The notes under the pieces: generated by a model
Seen by the model: the letters and a program-made list of their open reading frames with translations, nothing else
Told to the model about the DNA's origin: nothing
The model's database searches: none
Translations under genes and position numbers: made by a program
Part shown: positions 26,424-34,753 of the stretch, in pieces
How the letters are laid out: each line of letters opens with the position of its first letter
Numbering within the stretch: position 1 is the first letter of the stretch
Assembly: GCA_903822525.1 (NCBI GenBank)
Contig: CAIJPI010000218.1
Span: 1 to 41,887, forward strand
Direction: 5' to 3'
DNA from: an uncultured Bacteroidales bacterium
GTDB taxonomy: Bacteria > Bacteroidota > Bacteroidia > Bacteroidales > UBA4417
DNA: 41,887 nucleotides

Positions 26424-28217
26424 TCAGAACTGAACAATCAGGATTTGTTTCTGACCTTCCCTGATAATTTCGACGCTTGCGACCTGCCCTGGTTTCAGTT
26501 TTCCGAGCCTGGCCATATAATCATATATATTTGTTACAGGCTGTCCTTCAATTGAAATAACACGATCGCCCTTGACAATTCCAAAACGATCGGCAGGACC
26601 ACCTTTACGTACGCCATCTACTCTGAGTCCGTTATTATCATTCGAAACCATATCAGGAACAATGCCAAGGGTAACTTTCATATTCCTTCCGTACCGGGTT
26701 GCCTGTTTTGCACCGGCTTCGCGGAAAGATAATCTTTTTCCAGATGCCAGGGTATTTGCCAGATCGTTAACCATTTGCAAAACAGCTACTTCACCAGTAT
26801 AATTTATTTTAGCGGCATTATCACCCGGGGTGTGATAATCGTCGTGAGCACCGGTAGTAAAATAAAAAACAGGAATATTTTCGCTGTAAAATGAAGCATG
26901 ATCGGAAGGGCCATAGCCATCGGTGGAATGTGAAATTTTATAAGGCCGATCCATTTCCAGGATTTTGAGCAAGGAATCAGATTCGGCTGAAGTCCCGGTA
27001 CCTCCAACACTGATAGTATTGGTTTCCGGGTTCAGTCGTCCGATCATATCCATATTGATCATGGCATTTACTTTTTTAAGATCAAGCGGTGGTTTGCTTA
27101 CAAACTCCTTTGAACCAAGCAGACCCATTTCTTCACCGGCAAATGCAACAAATACCACGCTTCGTTTAAGATTTGCGCGGTTGGCTGAAAGTTTCTGTGC
27201 CAGTTCCATAACGCCGGCAGTTCCTGATGCGTTGTCGTCGGCACCGTTGTGAACAGCGAGTTGCTCAGGCGCACGTGAGCCACTACCCTCTCCACCCATG
27301 CCCAGGTGGTCGAAATGCGCACCAATGACGACAAATTCGTTTTTGAGGACAGGATCAGAACCATCAATAACAGCTGCCACATTCTGAGCTGTAACCCTGG
27401 TTTTTACAACATCGGCAGTTGCAGTAACCGAAGGTTCGAGGTATAAGGAAACAGGTTTATGATTCTCTTTCATCTCACTCTCGAGAGAAGCAATGGTGTA
27501 ATTCATTGAAGCCAGCATTTTGTCGGCAAGTGCCCTGGTAATACTGAATACAGGAAGACCTGCATCGGAGGGCGATTTGTCATATTGCATATGCATGATC
27601 ACATCCGACTTTTCGAGATCGGAAGGTGATACCAGAAAAACGCCCACAGCGCCTTTATCTTTGGCAGTAAGCACTTTCCCTCTTTCCTGTTCGTAAGGGA
27701 GGAAAGCGCTGTTTGCTTTATCGGGCTCAGGATCGCCCCGCAGGATAATTGCCCATTTCCCTTTAACATCAATATTTTTAAAGTCGTTCCATTTGAGCGA
27801 ATCGAGGTCGAGATCGAAACCATAGCCGGCAAAAGCAACAGGAGCGGCTACTGTTGCTGCCGAAGAGAATGAAAGCGGAGTAAAATCGACTTTCGGATCA
27901 GCAGAAAAATCCCCGAATGAGATAGAATTATTGTTTCCAGGTTTTACATCAGCAACAATTTCGAATTTCTGAAGCCCATTATCAAACAATAAGCGAAGGC
28001 CTGCCTGGCTGAAGTAATCGCGGATATAGGCAGATGCTACACCATCTTCGGGAGTACCCGGCTTGCGGCCTTTCAGCGAATCGGAAGCCAGAAAGCCAAT
28101 TTGTTTCTGTAAATCAGTAGTTGTGATTTCGGGGCTGTATTGCGCCGATACAAATTTTGCGGATAATAATAATCCAATAAGGATCGAGGTGGTTGTAAAA
28201 CGTATCATGAAAGTCAT
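26424..28217 (-). CDS. M28-family zinc peptidase with PA-like and PDZ domains
   Basis: This 597-residue exported protein has a signal peptide ending FVSAQ and a region of about 130-250 resembling a PA insert (VAFAGYGFDL, NIDVKGKWAIILRG). The M28 aminopeptidase core carries zinc-binding motifs GAHFDHLG (about residue 300), HNGADDNASGTAG and FAGEEMGLLGSKEF, followed by NMDMIGRL. SDHASFYSENIPVFYF holds a further zinc ligand. A C-terminal PDZ domain (about 520-597: GGPADRFGIVKGDRVISIEG) follows. It likely acts on peptides in the periplasm or outside. A second in-frame ATG at 28208 is an equally possible start. It is monocistronic. Confidence 0.93.
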   Translation of the reverse strand: MTFMIRFTTTSILIGLLLSAKFVSAQYSPEITTTDLQKQIGFLASDSLKGRKPGTPEDGVASAYIRDYFSQAGLRLLFDNGLQKFEIVADVKPGNNNSISFGDFSADPKVDFTPLSFSSAATVAAPVAFAGYGFDLDLDSLKWNDFKNIDVKGKWAIILRGDPEPDKANSAFLPYEQERGKVLTAKDKGAVGVFLVSPSDLEKSDVIMHMQYDKSPSDAGLPVFSITRALADKMLASMNYTIASLESEMKENHKPVSLYLEPSVTATADVVKTRVTAQNVAAVIDGSDPVLKNEFVVIGAHFDHLGMGGEGSGSRAPEQLAVHNGADDNASGTAGVMELAQKLSANRANLKRSVVFVAFAGEEMGLLGSKEFVSKPPLDLKKVNAMINMDMIGRLNPETNTISVGGTGTSAESDSLLKILEMDRPYKISHSTDGYGPSDHASFYSENIPVFYFTTGAHDDYHTPGDNAAKINYTGEVAVLQMVNDLANTLASGKRLSFREAGAKQATRYGRNMKVTLGIVPDMVSNDNNGLRVDGVRKGGPADRFGIVKGDRVISIEGQPVTNIYDYMARLGKLKPGQVASVEIIREGQKQILIVQF

Positions 28218-28538
28218 TTATCTGGAATGAAAAGCAAACTTATTTAATATTTTTCAATGAATTCGGGTAATGAATTTATTTTATTTCCGGAAGTGATTAC
28301 AGATTGTATATAAAGGTAAGTAACCAGATGTTTAACATATTGTATTATCGTTGTTTACAGAACAAGTAGTCTTAAGTTTAGAGAAGCATTGCAGTCTTAA
28401 TTTGTGATTCCTTATTGCTTTGCAACTTAAAAGCTATTTTTATTTAGCCACGAAGACACTAAATCGCTAAGGAGCACAAAGTTAAATAAGCAACTTCAAA
28501 CAACAAGTATTAGCTTTACAGGCATTTGCTTCGAAGAA
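28218..28538. other. Intergenic region with a dispersed repeat
   Basis: AT-rich, no gene seen. CACGAAGACACTAAA at 28449-28463 recurs exactly at 37098-37112, and both are followed by a GCACAAA stretch, so it looks like part of a dispersed intergenic repeat family. Confidence 0.6.
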
Positions 28539-29552
28539 TTATAATTTCTGATATTCAAACGAAGGATAACCTTTTTCCATTTTGTTATTCAGGAATTTAT
28601 AAAATCCGATAAAACGAAGCTTGTAAAGAAATCCTTCTGTATCGCGGATAACATATATGAGGTCTGAATTTACCGTGTATGTCCCCCCCGCAAAATCGTA
28701 GCGTTTCCAGTCGTAACCAATCCTATCGGCCCTTTTGGTAAAATTCATTGTCTGGGCCTTCTCGAAATTTATACTTTCGAATGATGTTAATGAATCAACA
28801 GCGACTTCAACAAAAGCAGGATTTAAGGTAACCCCGGTAACCAGGTATGGATAGGGATCGCCTACATCGGTATACAGCAGCGTAGTATATTGGGTGAATA
28901 AAAGATCCCAGGAAGAATTTTTCGGTTCAGTAATAGCTTGAGCAGGATTGCTTATGGAGAAGAGCACATGGTTAACGTCACCCTGTTTAGTAATTGAATA
29001 GGACTGTGGATTTGAGCCGTTCGTTGCTGCAATACGAAAATAGTATGTTCCGCGGATCAGGCTATCCAATACCAACTGGCTGAAACCACGTGGATTCCCA
29101 TTTTCATCGATTCCGCGATCGATAAGCAATAAGCGTTCGTTGCCAATAGTGTCGTTATTAATCACTGTAAACCATGCTCCTATTGCCAATGAATCAGCGC
29201 TACCATCCGAAGGATTAAACTGCCAGAGTGCGCCAATGGTATCAGCCGGAAGTCCGAATACCTGTCCGGTAAGGCAGGTTGCTTTCATAAAGCTGCTGCT
29301 GTTGAGGATAACGCGCCATCCTGCAGGCGAACTCTCGAAGCCCAGGTCCCATAATGCTTTCAGGCTGATGCTAACGGCGTTGCTGTCGTGAAGGCTGTAA
29401 TATACCTGGTATTTGTATGTATCGGTAAGCGGAATGGTATCGGTTATATAATTGCCTGGAACATGCGGGGCAACCTGATCATCATCTTTAAAACAAGATG
29501 TAAGCAGAACTACCAATGAGGCAATCAAGAGGTTAAGAAGTATACGCTGCAT
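28539..29552 (-). CDS. HmuY-family heme-binding-like lipoprotein
   Basis: This 337-residue lipoprotein has a signal LLIASLVVLLTSC with C20 lipidated. The body has the features of the HmuY family: ALWDLGFESSPAGWRVILN near the start, SSWDLLFTQYTTLL, a PYLVTGVTLNP segment and the closing LIYVIRDTEGFLYKLRFIGFY (read in parts). HmuY of Porphyromonas is a surface hemophore that hands heme to the TonB receptor HmuR. Here the gene overlaps the receptor gene by one base (TAATG), so they are coupled. Which ligand it binds is not known from sequence. Confidence 0.85.
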   Translation of the reverse strand: MQRILLNLLIASLVVLLTSCFKDDDQVAPHVPGNYITDTIPLTDTYKYQVYYSLHDSNAVSISLKALWDLGFESSPAGWRVILNSSSFMKATCLTGQVFGLPADTIGALWQFNPSDGSADSLAIGAWFTVINNDTIGNERLLLIDRGIDENGNPRGFSQLVLDSLIRGTYYFRIAATNGSNPQSYSITKQGDVNHVLFSISNPAQAITEPKNSSWDLLFTQYTTLLYTDVGDPYPYLVTGVTLNPAFVEVAVDSLTSFESINFEKAQTMNFTKRADRIGYDWKRYDFAGGTYTVNSDLIYVIRDTEGFLYKLRFIGFYKFLNNKMEKGYPSFEYQKL

Positions 29553-31774
29553 TAGATTTTTCTAAAGTTGTAAGTAAATTTCACAAAGGCAGTCCGCCCC
29601 CAGGCAACGCGCGAAGCACCGTCGCCACCGCCCGAATGAGCTCCGCTGTTGACAATTCCGGCTTTAACGTCCTTCACATTCATCAGGTTTTTACCTCCTA
29701 CAGAGAATGAAACCCTGTTTTGAAGAAAACTTTTCATCAGGCTGATGTCGAGGTTTGAATAGCCACCAATATAATCATTAGCAAAAGTGCCATCGGGAGT
29801 TAATTGCGGAAAGCGTCCGGTAAATTTATAATTTACTGTCGCCGAAGCATTGTATTTTTCGAGGTTATAGGTGATCATGGCATTAAAATCGGTACTGTAA
29901 TGGAATGTTTTATCGCTCTGGTCAGCGGTGTTTTCAGGAAACTTACGCCCTACGTGTGATATACCGCCTTTTAAGGTTAGCTTAGGATAAAAATTAACTG
30001 TGGTATTGGCCTGAATTCCCTGTGAAATGAATTTCGACACATTACCGTAGGTATAGGTAGTAATGTCGTTACCAACCTGGAAGAGCCAGATCATATTATC
30101 GACATAGTTGTAGAATAATCCCAGTTCGGTATTCAGGAATGCTTTGGATGTTTCGCGGTTGTAGCTGAAATTCAGGTTGACGTTATGCGAATATTCAGCT
30201 TCCAGGTCGGGGTTGCCATGCAGATTGTGGTTAATATCCACAAAATCGAGGTACAGTTCTTTAATGGAAGGTGCTCTGAATCCGCGGGCATAGGTTGCCC
30301 GTACAGCTGAATTAGATGAAATTCCATATTTTATATTTACCGAATACACAACAGGTGCTTTATACTGGGTATTATAAATAAACCTGGCCCCGGGCTGGAA
30401 GGAAAATTTGTGTGAAGGGTCGTATTTCAGACTAATAAAACCTGCATAATCGCCTATCTTCTGTGATCCGCCCTGAATGCGTTCACCTTCGTTTATTTCG
30501 AGGTTTCCATCGAAGCCTGCCTGGTAATTCAGTTTCTGACCCGGATAATTCCGGTTATACCAGGCCCTTAGCAAATAGCTTCCAACAGCAGTGGTATCGC
30601 CACCTGCAAGTTGTTTTTGCAGAATGGTTAAATCGTTCTGGTACAAATTCCTTTTGCGAACGAAGGTTGAATATGCTCCAACCAGGCTGATCTGGCGGTT
30701 GGTGGATATTGTATAGGAAGTTTCGGCTTTCGAAGTCTGGCGTACGGTGTGGAAAATATTATCGACCGCTGTTTCGTAATACGGCTTTTGCAGATCCCCT
30801 TTATCCTGGAGTTGTTCGTCGAAAAATTGTATGGATAACTTAATCCTTGTTTTTCCGCCCGAATATAAATAGAAAGCATCGGCATTATACTGCCGTTTTG
30901 GCTTCCATTGCATGGACCTTAGTGTATCATTTGCTGTAAATCCATCGAAGAAATTACGCGAAAAATCGAGTGAGAAGTGGTTGTTCTTACGACGAGCAGA
31001 CCCGCCTGCGTTAAAATTATATACTCCTACCGATTCGGCATAGGCATTTGCAAATGCAGTAAGTGAAAAATTTTTATTCTCTTTGGTTATAATGTTGACT
31101 ACACCCGCTATAGCGTTGCTTCCATAAATTACTGACATGGGTCCTTCAATAATCTCAACGTGGTCGACATTATACAGATTTAGCTGATTGAGATCGATAT
31201 TGCCATTTATACGTCCAACAACAGGAACTCCATCGATTAGGAACTTTACATTTTCGCCTGATAATCCTTGTAAACTTAAGCTTGTGCCGAGCACCCCACC
31301 CTGGGTGATGCGCATATTGCTTTCGGTACTGAGCAAATCGGTGAGGTTGGTAGCCGACTTACGTTCGATCTGCCGGCTATTGATAACATTGATTTTATAG
31401 ATGGATTTATCAACTTTTTCGGGTTTAAACTGGGCTGTTACCACAAACTCGCTCATATTCAGAACTGCGGGAACGAGCAATAGGGTAGCCGTAATTCCGG
31501 GTTGAATGGTATCAACAAGGGTTTCGTAGCCGATATACGTAATAGCTATTTTACTGATTTCTTTGACTTCGTTTGGGACTGTCCCTTTAATATCGGTAAC
31601 ATATTGTTTCAGCACATTTGACCGAAGTCCTTGCAAGCATACCGTTGCAAAAGGAACAGGTTCTTTACTCTTTGCATCCTTCACAACGATGGCAGCCTGC
31701 TGACCGAAGATCTCACCTACAGCCAGCAGAAACGCCATCAACCCTGATAATCTGATAAACAAACCTTTCGACAT
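29552..31774 (-). CDS. TonB-dependent outer-membrane receptor (HmuR-like)
   Basis: This 740-residue receptor has a signal peptide (about 1-24), a CarboxypepD_reg-like domain (about 27-100: PVPFATVCLQG, ITYIGYETLVD), a plug (about 105-240: LTDLLSTESNMRI, VKFLIDGVPVVGR, VDHVEIIEGPMSVIYGSNAIAGVVNIIT) and a 22-strand-type barrel to the C-terminus. I start at the ATG at 31774; the longer frame begins with GTG. An AGGAG sequence 6-10 bases upstream (31781-31785 on the plus numbering) supports it. It is flanked by two HmuY-like genes on the same strand, so heme or a related porphyrin is the likely cargo, driven by TonB. Confidence 0.9.
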   Translation of the reverse strand: MSKGLFIRLSGLMAFLLAVGEIFGQQAAIVVKDAKSKEPVPFATVCLQGLRSNVLKQYVTDIKGTVPNEVKEISKIAITYIGYETLVDTIQPGITATLLLVPAVLNMSEFVVTAQFKPEKVDKSIYKINVINSRQIERKSATNLTDLLSTESNMRITQGGVLGTSLSLQGLSGENVKFLIDGVPVVGRINGNIDLNQLNLYNVDHVEIIEGPMSVIYGSNAIAGVVNIITKENKNFSLTAFANAYAESVGVYNFNAGGSARRKNNHFSLDFSRNFFDGFTANDTLRSMQWKPKRQYNADAFYLYSGGKTRIKLSIQFFDEQLQDKGDLQKPYYETAVDNIFHTVRQTSKAETSYTISTNRQISLVGAYSTFVRKRNLYQNDLTILQKQLAGGDTTAVGSYLLRAWYNRNYPGQKLNYQAGFDGNLEINEGERIQGGSQKIGDYAGFISLKYDPSHKFSFQPGARFIYNTQYKAPVVYSVNIKYGISSNSAVRATYARGFRAPSIKELYLDFVDINHNLHGNPDLEAEYSHNVNLNFSYNRETSKAFLNTELGLFYNYVDNMIWLFQVGNDITTYTYGNVSKFISQGIQANTTVNFYPKLTLKGGISHVGRKFPENTADQSDKTFHYSTDFNAMITYNLEKYNASATVNYKFTGRFPQLTPDGTFANDYIGGYSNLDISLMKSFLQNRVSFSVGGKNLMNVKDVKAGIVNSGAHSGGGDGASRVAWGRTAFVKFTYNFRKI

Positions 31775-31776
31775 TA
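31734..31776 (-). repeat. Start-like repeat copy 1 (over the receptor start)
   Basis: This copy covers the ATG and first 14 codons of the receptor. On the minus strand it begins TAATGTCGAAAGG and continues TTTGTTTATCAGATTATCAGGG. Two diverged copies lie upstream at 31871-31913 and 32016-32059. Confidence 0.6.
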
Positions 31777-31842
31777 TGATTCTCCTATTGTATGCGTTTG
31801 TAAACACTTAAGTTGTTTGAGAAATTAATGCGGCTTACTGCC

Positions 31843-31861
31843 GGCCTGAATAAATCAGGCC
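31843..31861 (-). other. Intercistronic hairpin A
   Basis: GGCCTGA-ATAAA-TCAGGCC forms a perfect 7-bp stem between repeat copy 2 and the receptor gene. No T tract follows on either strand, so it is not an ordinary terminator. Confidence 0.6.
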
Positions 31862-31911
31862 TGCAGCACAGCCATTAGCCCTACTAATCTATTAAACAAA
31901 ACAAAGAACAT
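31855..31911 (-). other. Possible 18-codon leader ORF
   Basis: Within repeat copy 2 an ATG opens MFFVLFNRLVGLMAVLQA and stops. It resembles the receptor's own first residues (MSKGLFIRLSGLMAFLLA). It may be a leader peptide or a remnant of a duplicated gene start. No evidence of translation is visible. Confidence 0.3.
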
Positions 31912-31913
31912 TA
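31871..31913 (-). repeat. Start-like repeat copy 2
   Basis: Minus strand begins TAATGTTCTTTG and continues TTTTGTTTAATAGATTAGTA, then GGGCTAATGGC. It aligns along its whole length with copies 1 and 3. Confidence 0.6.
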
Positions 31914-31958
31914 AGCATTTACATATTTTGAAATGCGTGTATTCAGAACAGGCAGGAA

Positions 31959-32057
31959 CTATGTTAATTGGTGGCAAACCACCGGCCGGCGATATTTCTT
32001 CCGGCCGGTAGCATAACCATCAAACCCTGGTAACCTGATAAACAAAATCCACAACAT
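31959..32057 (-). other. Possible 32-codon ORF coupled to the T9SS-HmuY stop
   Basis: An ATG overlaps the upstream gene's stop codon (TAATG) and opens MLWILFIRLPGFDGYATG, running to a TAG at 31961-31959. Its start again resembles the receptor's N-terminus. The reading frame passes through hairpin B. Coding status is uncertain. Confidence 0.3.
31981..32009 (-). other. Intercistronic hairpin B
   Basis: ACCGGCCGG and CCGGCCGGT form a perfect 9-bp GC-rich stem with an 11-base loop. No T tract follows. It lies between the T9SS-HmuY gene and the receptor gene and could stabilise or attenuate the operon mRNA. Confidence 0.7.
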
Positions 32058-32059
32058 TA
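32016..32059 (-). repeat. Start-like repeat copy 3 (at the T9SS-HmuY stop)
   Basis: Minus strand begins TAATGTTGTGGA and continues TTTTGTTTATCAGGTTACCA, then GGGTTTGATGG. The first three bases are the stop codon of the upstream gene. Confidence 0.6.
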
Positions 32060-33358
32060 ATTATTTACTATCACTTTGCGTGAAATTACATTTGCACCAA
32101 GTTGTATCCTAACGATGTATATTCCGGAAGGGACATCCGATACCGGGATACGCAGAGTGGAAAGGACTTCAACCGGCAAATTATATTCGTTGGCACTGAC
32201 AGTCCGCCCTGACATATCGTGCATGGTAACCACAGCCGTTTTCGAGGTGCCCGGGTTAATTACCAGGTTCATAGTTCCGTTGACAGGATTAGGATAAATG
32301 GCTGCATTGAGGTTTGATTTACCTGTTTCGTCAATGCCAGCGGCTGAAATCATTTCTTTATTCAGTACAATTCGGCCGGTAGTACTTCCTCCAAAATCAG
32401 TGAAAACAAGTTTATGAATATTTCCCACTTTATCCTGAACAAAGAAAGCCAGGGAGTCCTGTACATGATATATAAAGCTGGCATCGAGTGATTTCCATTC
32501 CCAGCCTATGGGAGAGCGGGTTGAATCCATTGCCTGAAGGTCGAACATGCGATAATCGGGTGCAACATGTTCGAATTTGTTCACTTTCACTCCGTAGTTG
32601 CTCAAAACGCCGGTAACCGGATAGAGGGTACCATCAGGATAGGTATACATATATTTTGCAAAAAGGATATCCCACTGTGCGGATGGAACCGGCTCAAAAG
32701 CAACTTCTGCATTGGTAGTGATTGAGTATCCGACAAAATTCTTATCTGCCTGTGCATTGCAATCCACTGAAGCGCGGGTATCGCCTGAACCATCGAGGTT
32801 AGCATACCGGATCTCGGTTTTGTTTTCGCTTGAGTATTTACGCATGATCCATAGTTTACGGTAGCTACCATCGCGCAACCTGATGATAAATAAGGAATCG
32901 CCTACCACGTCGTGTGATGCGGTATTATATTTTCCCCAGCCATAATCAGGATGACCTTTCTGGTTCTGGCAGAAAGCACCAGTTTCCCAGTCGGTAGTAG
33001 AGTTTACCAGTTTCTTCCATGCAAGTATTCCGGTTGTATCAACAGAAGCCCAGCCGCTGGTATCCGCTTTCGGATAGGCGTACAATTCGACTCCTGAGAG
33101 CCCGATTCCGTTGTTGTTGCAAGCATCGTTGGTGAGAATGCTTGCACTCATGCGTGAGGCACGAAAAGCGATATCCCATTGCTTACGGTTAACGGCACCC
33201 CGGTTACCTGCCGACATGCTGTAATAAACTTCGTTATTATATCCCGAACCCATTAATACGGTGTCGATTACCGGGCCTGATTTCTGGGCTGTTGCAGAAA
33301 ATATGCCTGCGAAGGAAGTTGCCAGTATAGCAACAAATGTGTAAAACTTGTTTTTCAT
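32057..33358 (-). CDS. HmuY-like protein with T9SS C-terminal sorting domain
   Basis: This 433-residue protein has a signal peptide ending ATAQ. The body (about 30-330) resembles the HmuY family: NRKQWDIAFRAS, then AQWDILFAKYMY, a LYPVTGVLSNYGVKV segment, IGWEWKSLD and FFVQDKVGNIHKLVFTDF, matching in order the neighbouring HmuY lipoprotein. The last 80 residues form a type A T9SS sorting domain (AAIYPNPVNGTMNLVI to SGIYIVRIQ and ending KVIVNN). It is therefore predicted to be secreted by the type IX system and anchored to the surface or released, where it could capture heme for the receptor next door. Confidence 0.85.
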   Translation of the reverse strand: MKNKFYTFVAILATSFAGIFSATAQKSGPVIDTVLMGSGYNNEVYYSMSAGNRGAVNRKQWDIAFRASRMSASILTNDACNNNGIGLSGVELYAYPKADTSGWASVDTTGILAWKKLVNSTTDWETGAFCQNQKGHPDYGWGKYNTASHDVVGDSLFIIRLRDGSYRKLWIMRKYSSENKTEIRYANLDGSGDTRASVDCNAQADKNFVGYSITTNAEVAFEPVPSAQWDILFAKYMYTYPDGTLYPVTGVLSNYGVKVNKFEHVAPDYRMFDLQAMDSTRSPIGWEWKSLDASFIYHVQDSLAFFVQDKVGNIHKLVFTDFGGSTTGRIVLNKEMISAAGIDETGKSNLNAAIYPNPVNGTMNLVINPGTSKTAVVTMHDMSGRTVSANEYNLPVEVLSTLRIPVSDVPSGIYIVRIQLGANVISRKVIVNN

Positions 33359-33502
33359 CAGTATGATTTTAAATGATTTGAAATCGCTCTTTGACTGTAA
33401 ATTATCTGTTTCGTGGCATGAGTACGCCCAGGAATGAAACAGGAACAGGTTTTAAACACACACAATCGGAATTTGTGCGAATAGTTTACCTTAAGTCAGA
33501 AA

Positions 33503-33874
33503 TTAAGCTGAAGGAGGGCCTCTGAATGAAAAGGCCTGAATACCCAGAAAGAGATGCGGGGTATCGGTGAAAATGAAACAGGTGAATGTTATTTCCTGTT
33601 GCGGAATATCAATAATGTGCTGAGCGGGAGCAGTAAAGTCGAACTGCTGACCTAAGCTAAAAGATTTTAAATTTCTGTCATTCTTAACAAATGAAGCAGT
33701 GTCTTTTTCTTTAATCCTGGTGGATGAGCAGGCAACCGGAATCAGTTGTTTGCCCCAGATGCGATTCTGATGAAAATTAACCAGGTTACCAAGGTAAATC
33801 CAGATTACGGCCAAAGCCCATCCCAAAAGGATAATCTTGCGTAAAACTGAAGAGCCTGACCTGATGTAACTCAT
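33503..33874 (-). CDS. Small membrane-anchored protein at the head of the heme locus
   Basis: I do not recognise a named family. The 123-residue protein has one N-terminal helix (about residues 11-33, KIILLGWALAVIWIYLGNLV) and a soluble remainder with a single cysteine, ending in FSFRGPPSA. It lies 144 bases upstream of the T9SS-HmuY gene on the same strand. The position suggests it belongs to the heme-uptake operon. The coding call rests on length, a plausible ATG and the membrane segment. A C-terminal RGPP motif may help find relatives. Confidence 0.6.
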   Translation of the reverse strand: MSYIRSGSSVLRKIILLGWALAVIWIYLGNLVNFHQNRIWGKQLIPVACSSTRIKEKDTASFVKNDRNLKSFSLGQQFDFTAPAQHIIDIPQQEITFTCFIFTDTPHLFLGIQAFSFRGPPSA

Positions 33875-34050
33875 AATTCGATTCAGAAATATCGTGCAAA
33901 GTTGTATATTTTTTGGAAGGAAAAAACATTTTTAACATTTTTTTTCGCCAAACACTAAAAATAATTCAATTAATGACATATATCAATTTAATAATAACAA
34001 AATGACAAATTAATAATGATTTAAAATAGGTTTTGGCTTAAAAACACAAA

Positions 34051-34078
34051 TGTCAGTCGAGTTTATTCTCAACTGACA
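34051..34078 (-). terminator. Possible terminator of the flavodoxin gene
   Basis: TGTCAGTCGAG pairs with CTCAACTGACA with one mismatch over a 6-base loop. On the minus strand it is followed by TTTGTGTTTTTAAG, a loose T-rich tail. Confidence 0.5.
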
Positions 34079-34125
34079 TCAGTCTGGTTCAGGAAAGCTT
34101 CTGAAAATTAGCTTAGAGAAGGCCG

Positions 34126-34635
34126 TTATATTTTTGCCTCGAGCCTGATTTGTTTCACCCAGGATTGTATTCGTTCCTCAGTAAAATCGGGCTGAGTGTC
34201 GTCATCGATGGCCAGCCCGACGAATTTTCCGTCTTTTTCGGCTGTTGAGTAGTAAAAATTATATCCTGATATAGGTGTTTGTCCCACAACATTTTCTTTA
34301 TGTGGCAGACGGCAGAATATTGTTCCCATGCCATCGACAAAGCTTTCGGGATACATTTTCTGATCGCCAAGCCCAAAAAGGGCTATTTTTTTTGTGGCAA
34401 TATCAGCTTCGATAAGTGTGTCGATAAACCGCTCCCAATCCGAATGCATTTCACCAATGCCCCAGGCTGCTGTTCCCAAAATCAGAAAATCGTATTTCTC
34501 TACATCTTTTTTTGTGCTGCTGCCTACATTATGAATATCAGCAACACCGGAACCAAAGGTTTCCTGTATCTTACGTGCTACTTTAGCTGTACTTCCGTTA
34601 TCTTTACCTCCAAAAAAAATTCCGATCTGAGACAT
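34126..34635 (-). CDS. Flavodoxin (long-chain type)
   Basis: This 169-residue FMN protein is a low-potential electron carrier that often replaces ferredoxin under iron shortage. The opening IGIFFGGKDNGSTAKVARKI is a variant of the FMN phosphate loop (usually T/S-x-T-G-x-T), here with GKDNGSTA. LILGTAAWGIGEMHSDWERF is the isoalloxazine loop with the stacking Trp, and KIALFGLGDQKMYPESFVDGMG follows (read in parts). The length and the insert in the last part fit long-chain flavodoxins. I use the ATG at 34635; the longer frame begins with TTG. It lies upstream of the heme-uptake genes on the same strand. Confidence 0.93.
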   Translation of the reverse strand: MSQIGIFFGGKDNGSTAKVARKIQETFGSGVADIHNVGSSTKKDVEKYDFLILGTAAWGIGEMHSDWERFIDTLIEADIATKKIALFGLGDQKMYPESFVDGMGTIFCRLPHKENVVGQTPISGYNFYYSTAEKDGKFVGLAIDDDTQPDFTEERIQSWVKQIRLEAKI

Positions 34636-34667
34636 AGTATGATTAGTTTTCAATATGGTTAGTTATG

Positions 34668-34675
34668 CAAATCTA
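34668..34675 (-). promoter_or_regulatory. -7 box of the flavodoxin gene
   Basis: On the minus strand TAGATTTG fits TAnnTTTG, 32 bases before the ATG. I could not define a Fur site. Confidence 0.4.
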
Positions 34676-34753
34676 GTTATAAATCAAAGTAAGTGTTTCT
34701 TTGCTGCTTAATATTTTCTAAGTAATTTTGAAGTTTTAGCCAAAGCCGTGAAA

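Noticed and set aside
31775-32056. A riboswitch (cobalamin type) upstream of the TonB receptor
   Set aside because: I found no B12-box-like or other known riboswitch core; the structure there is explained by the hairpins and start-like repeats.
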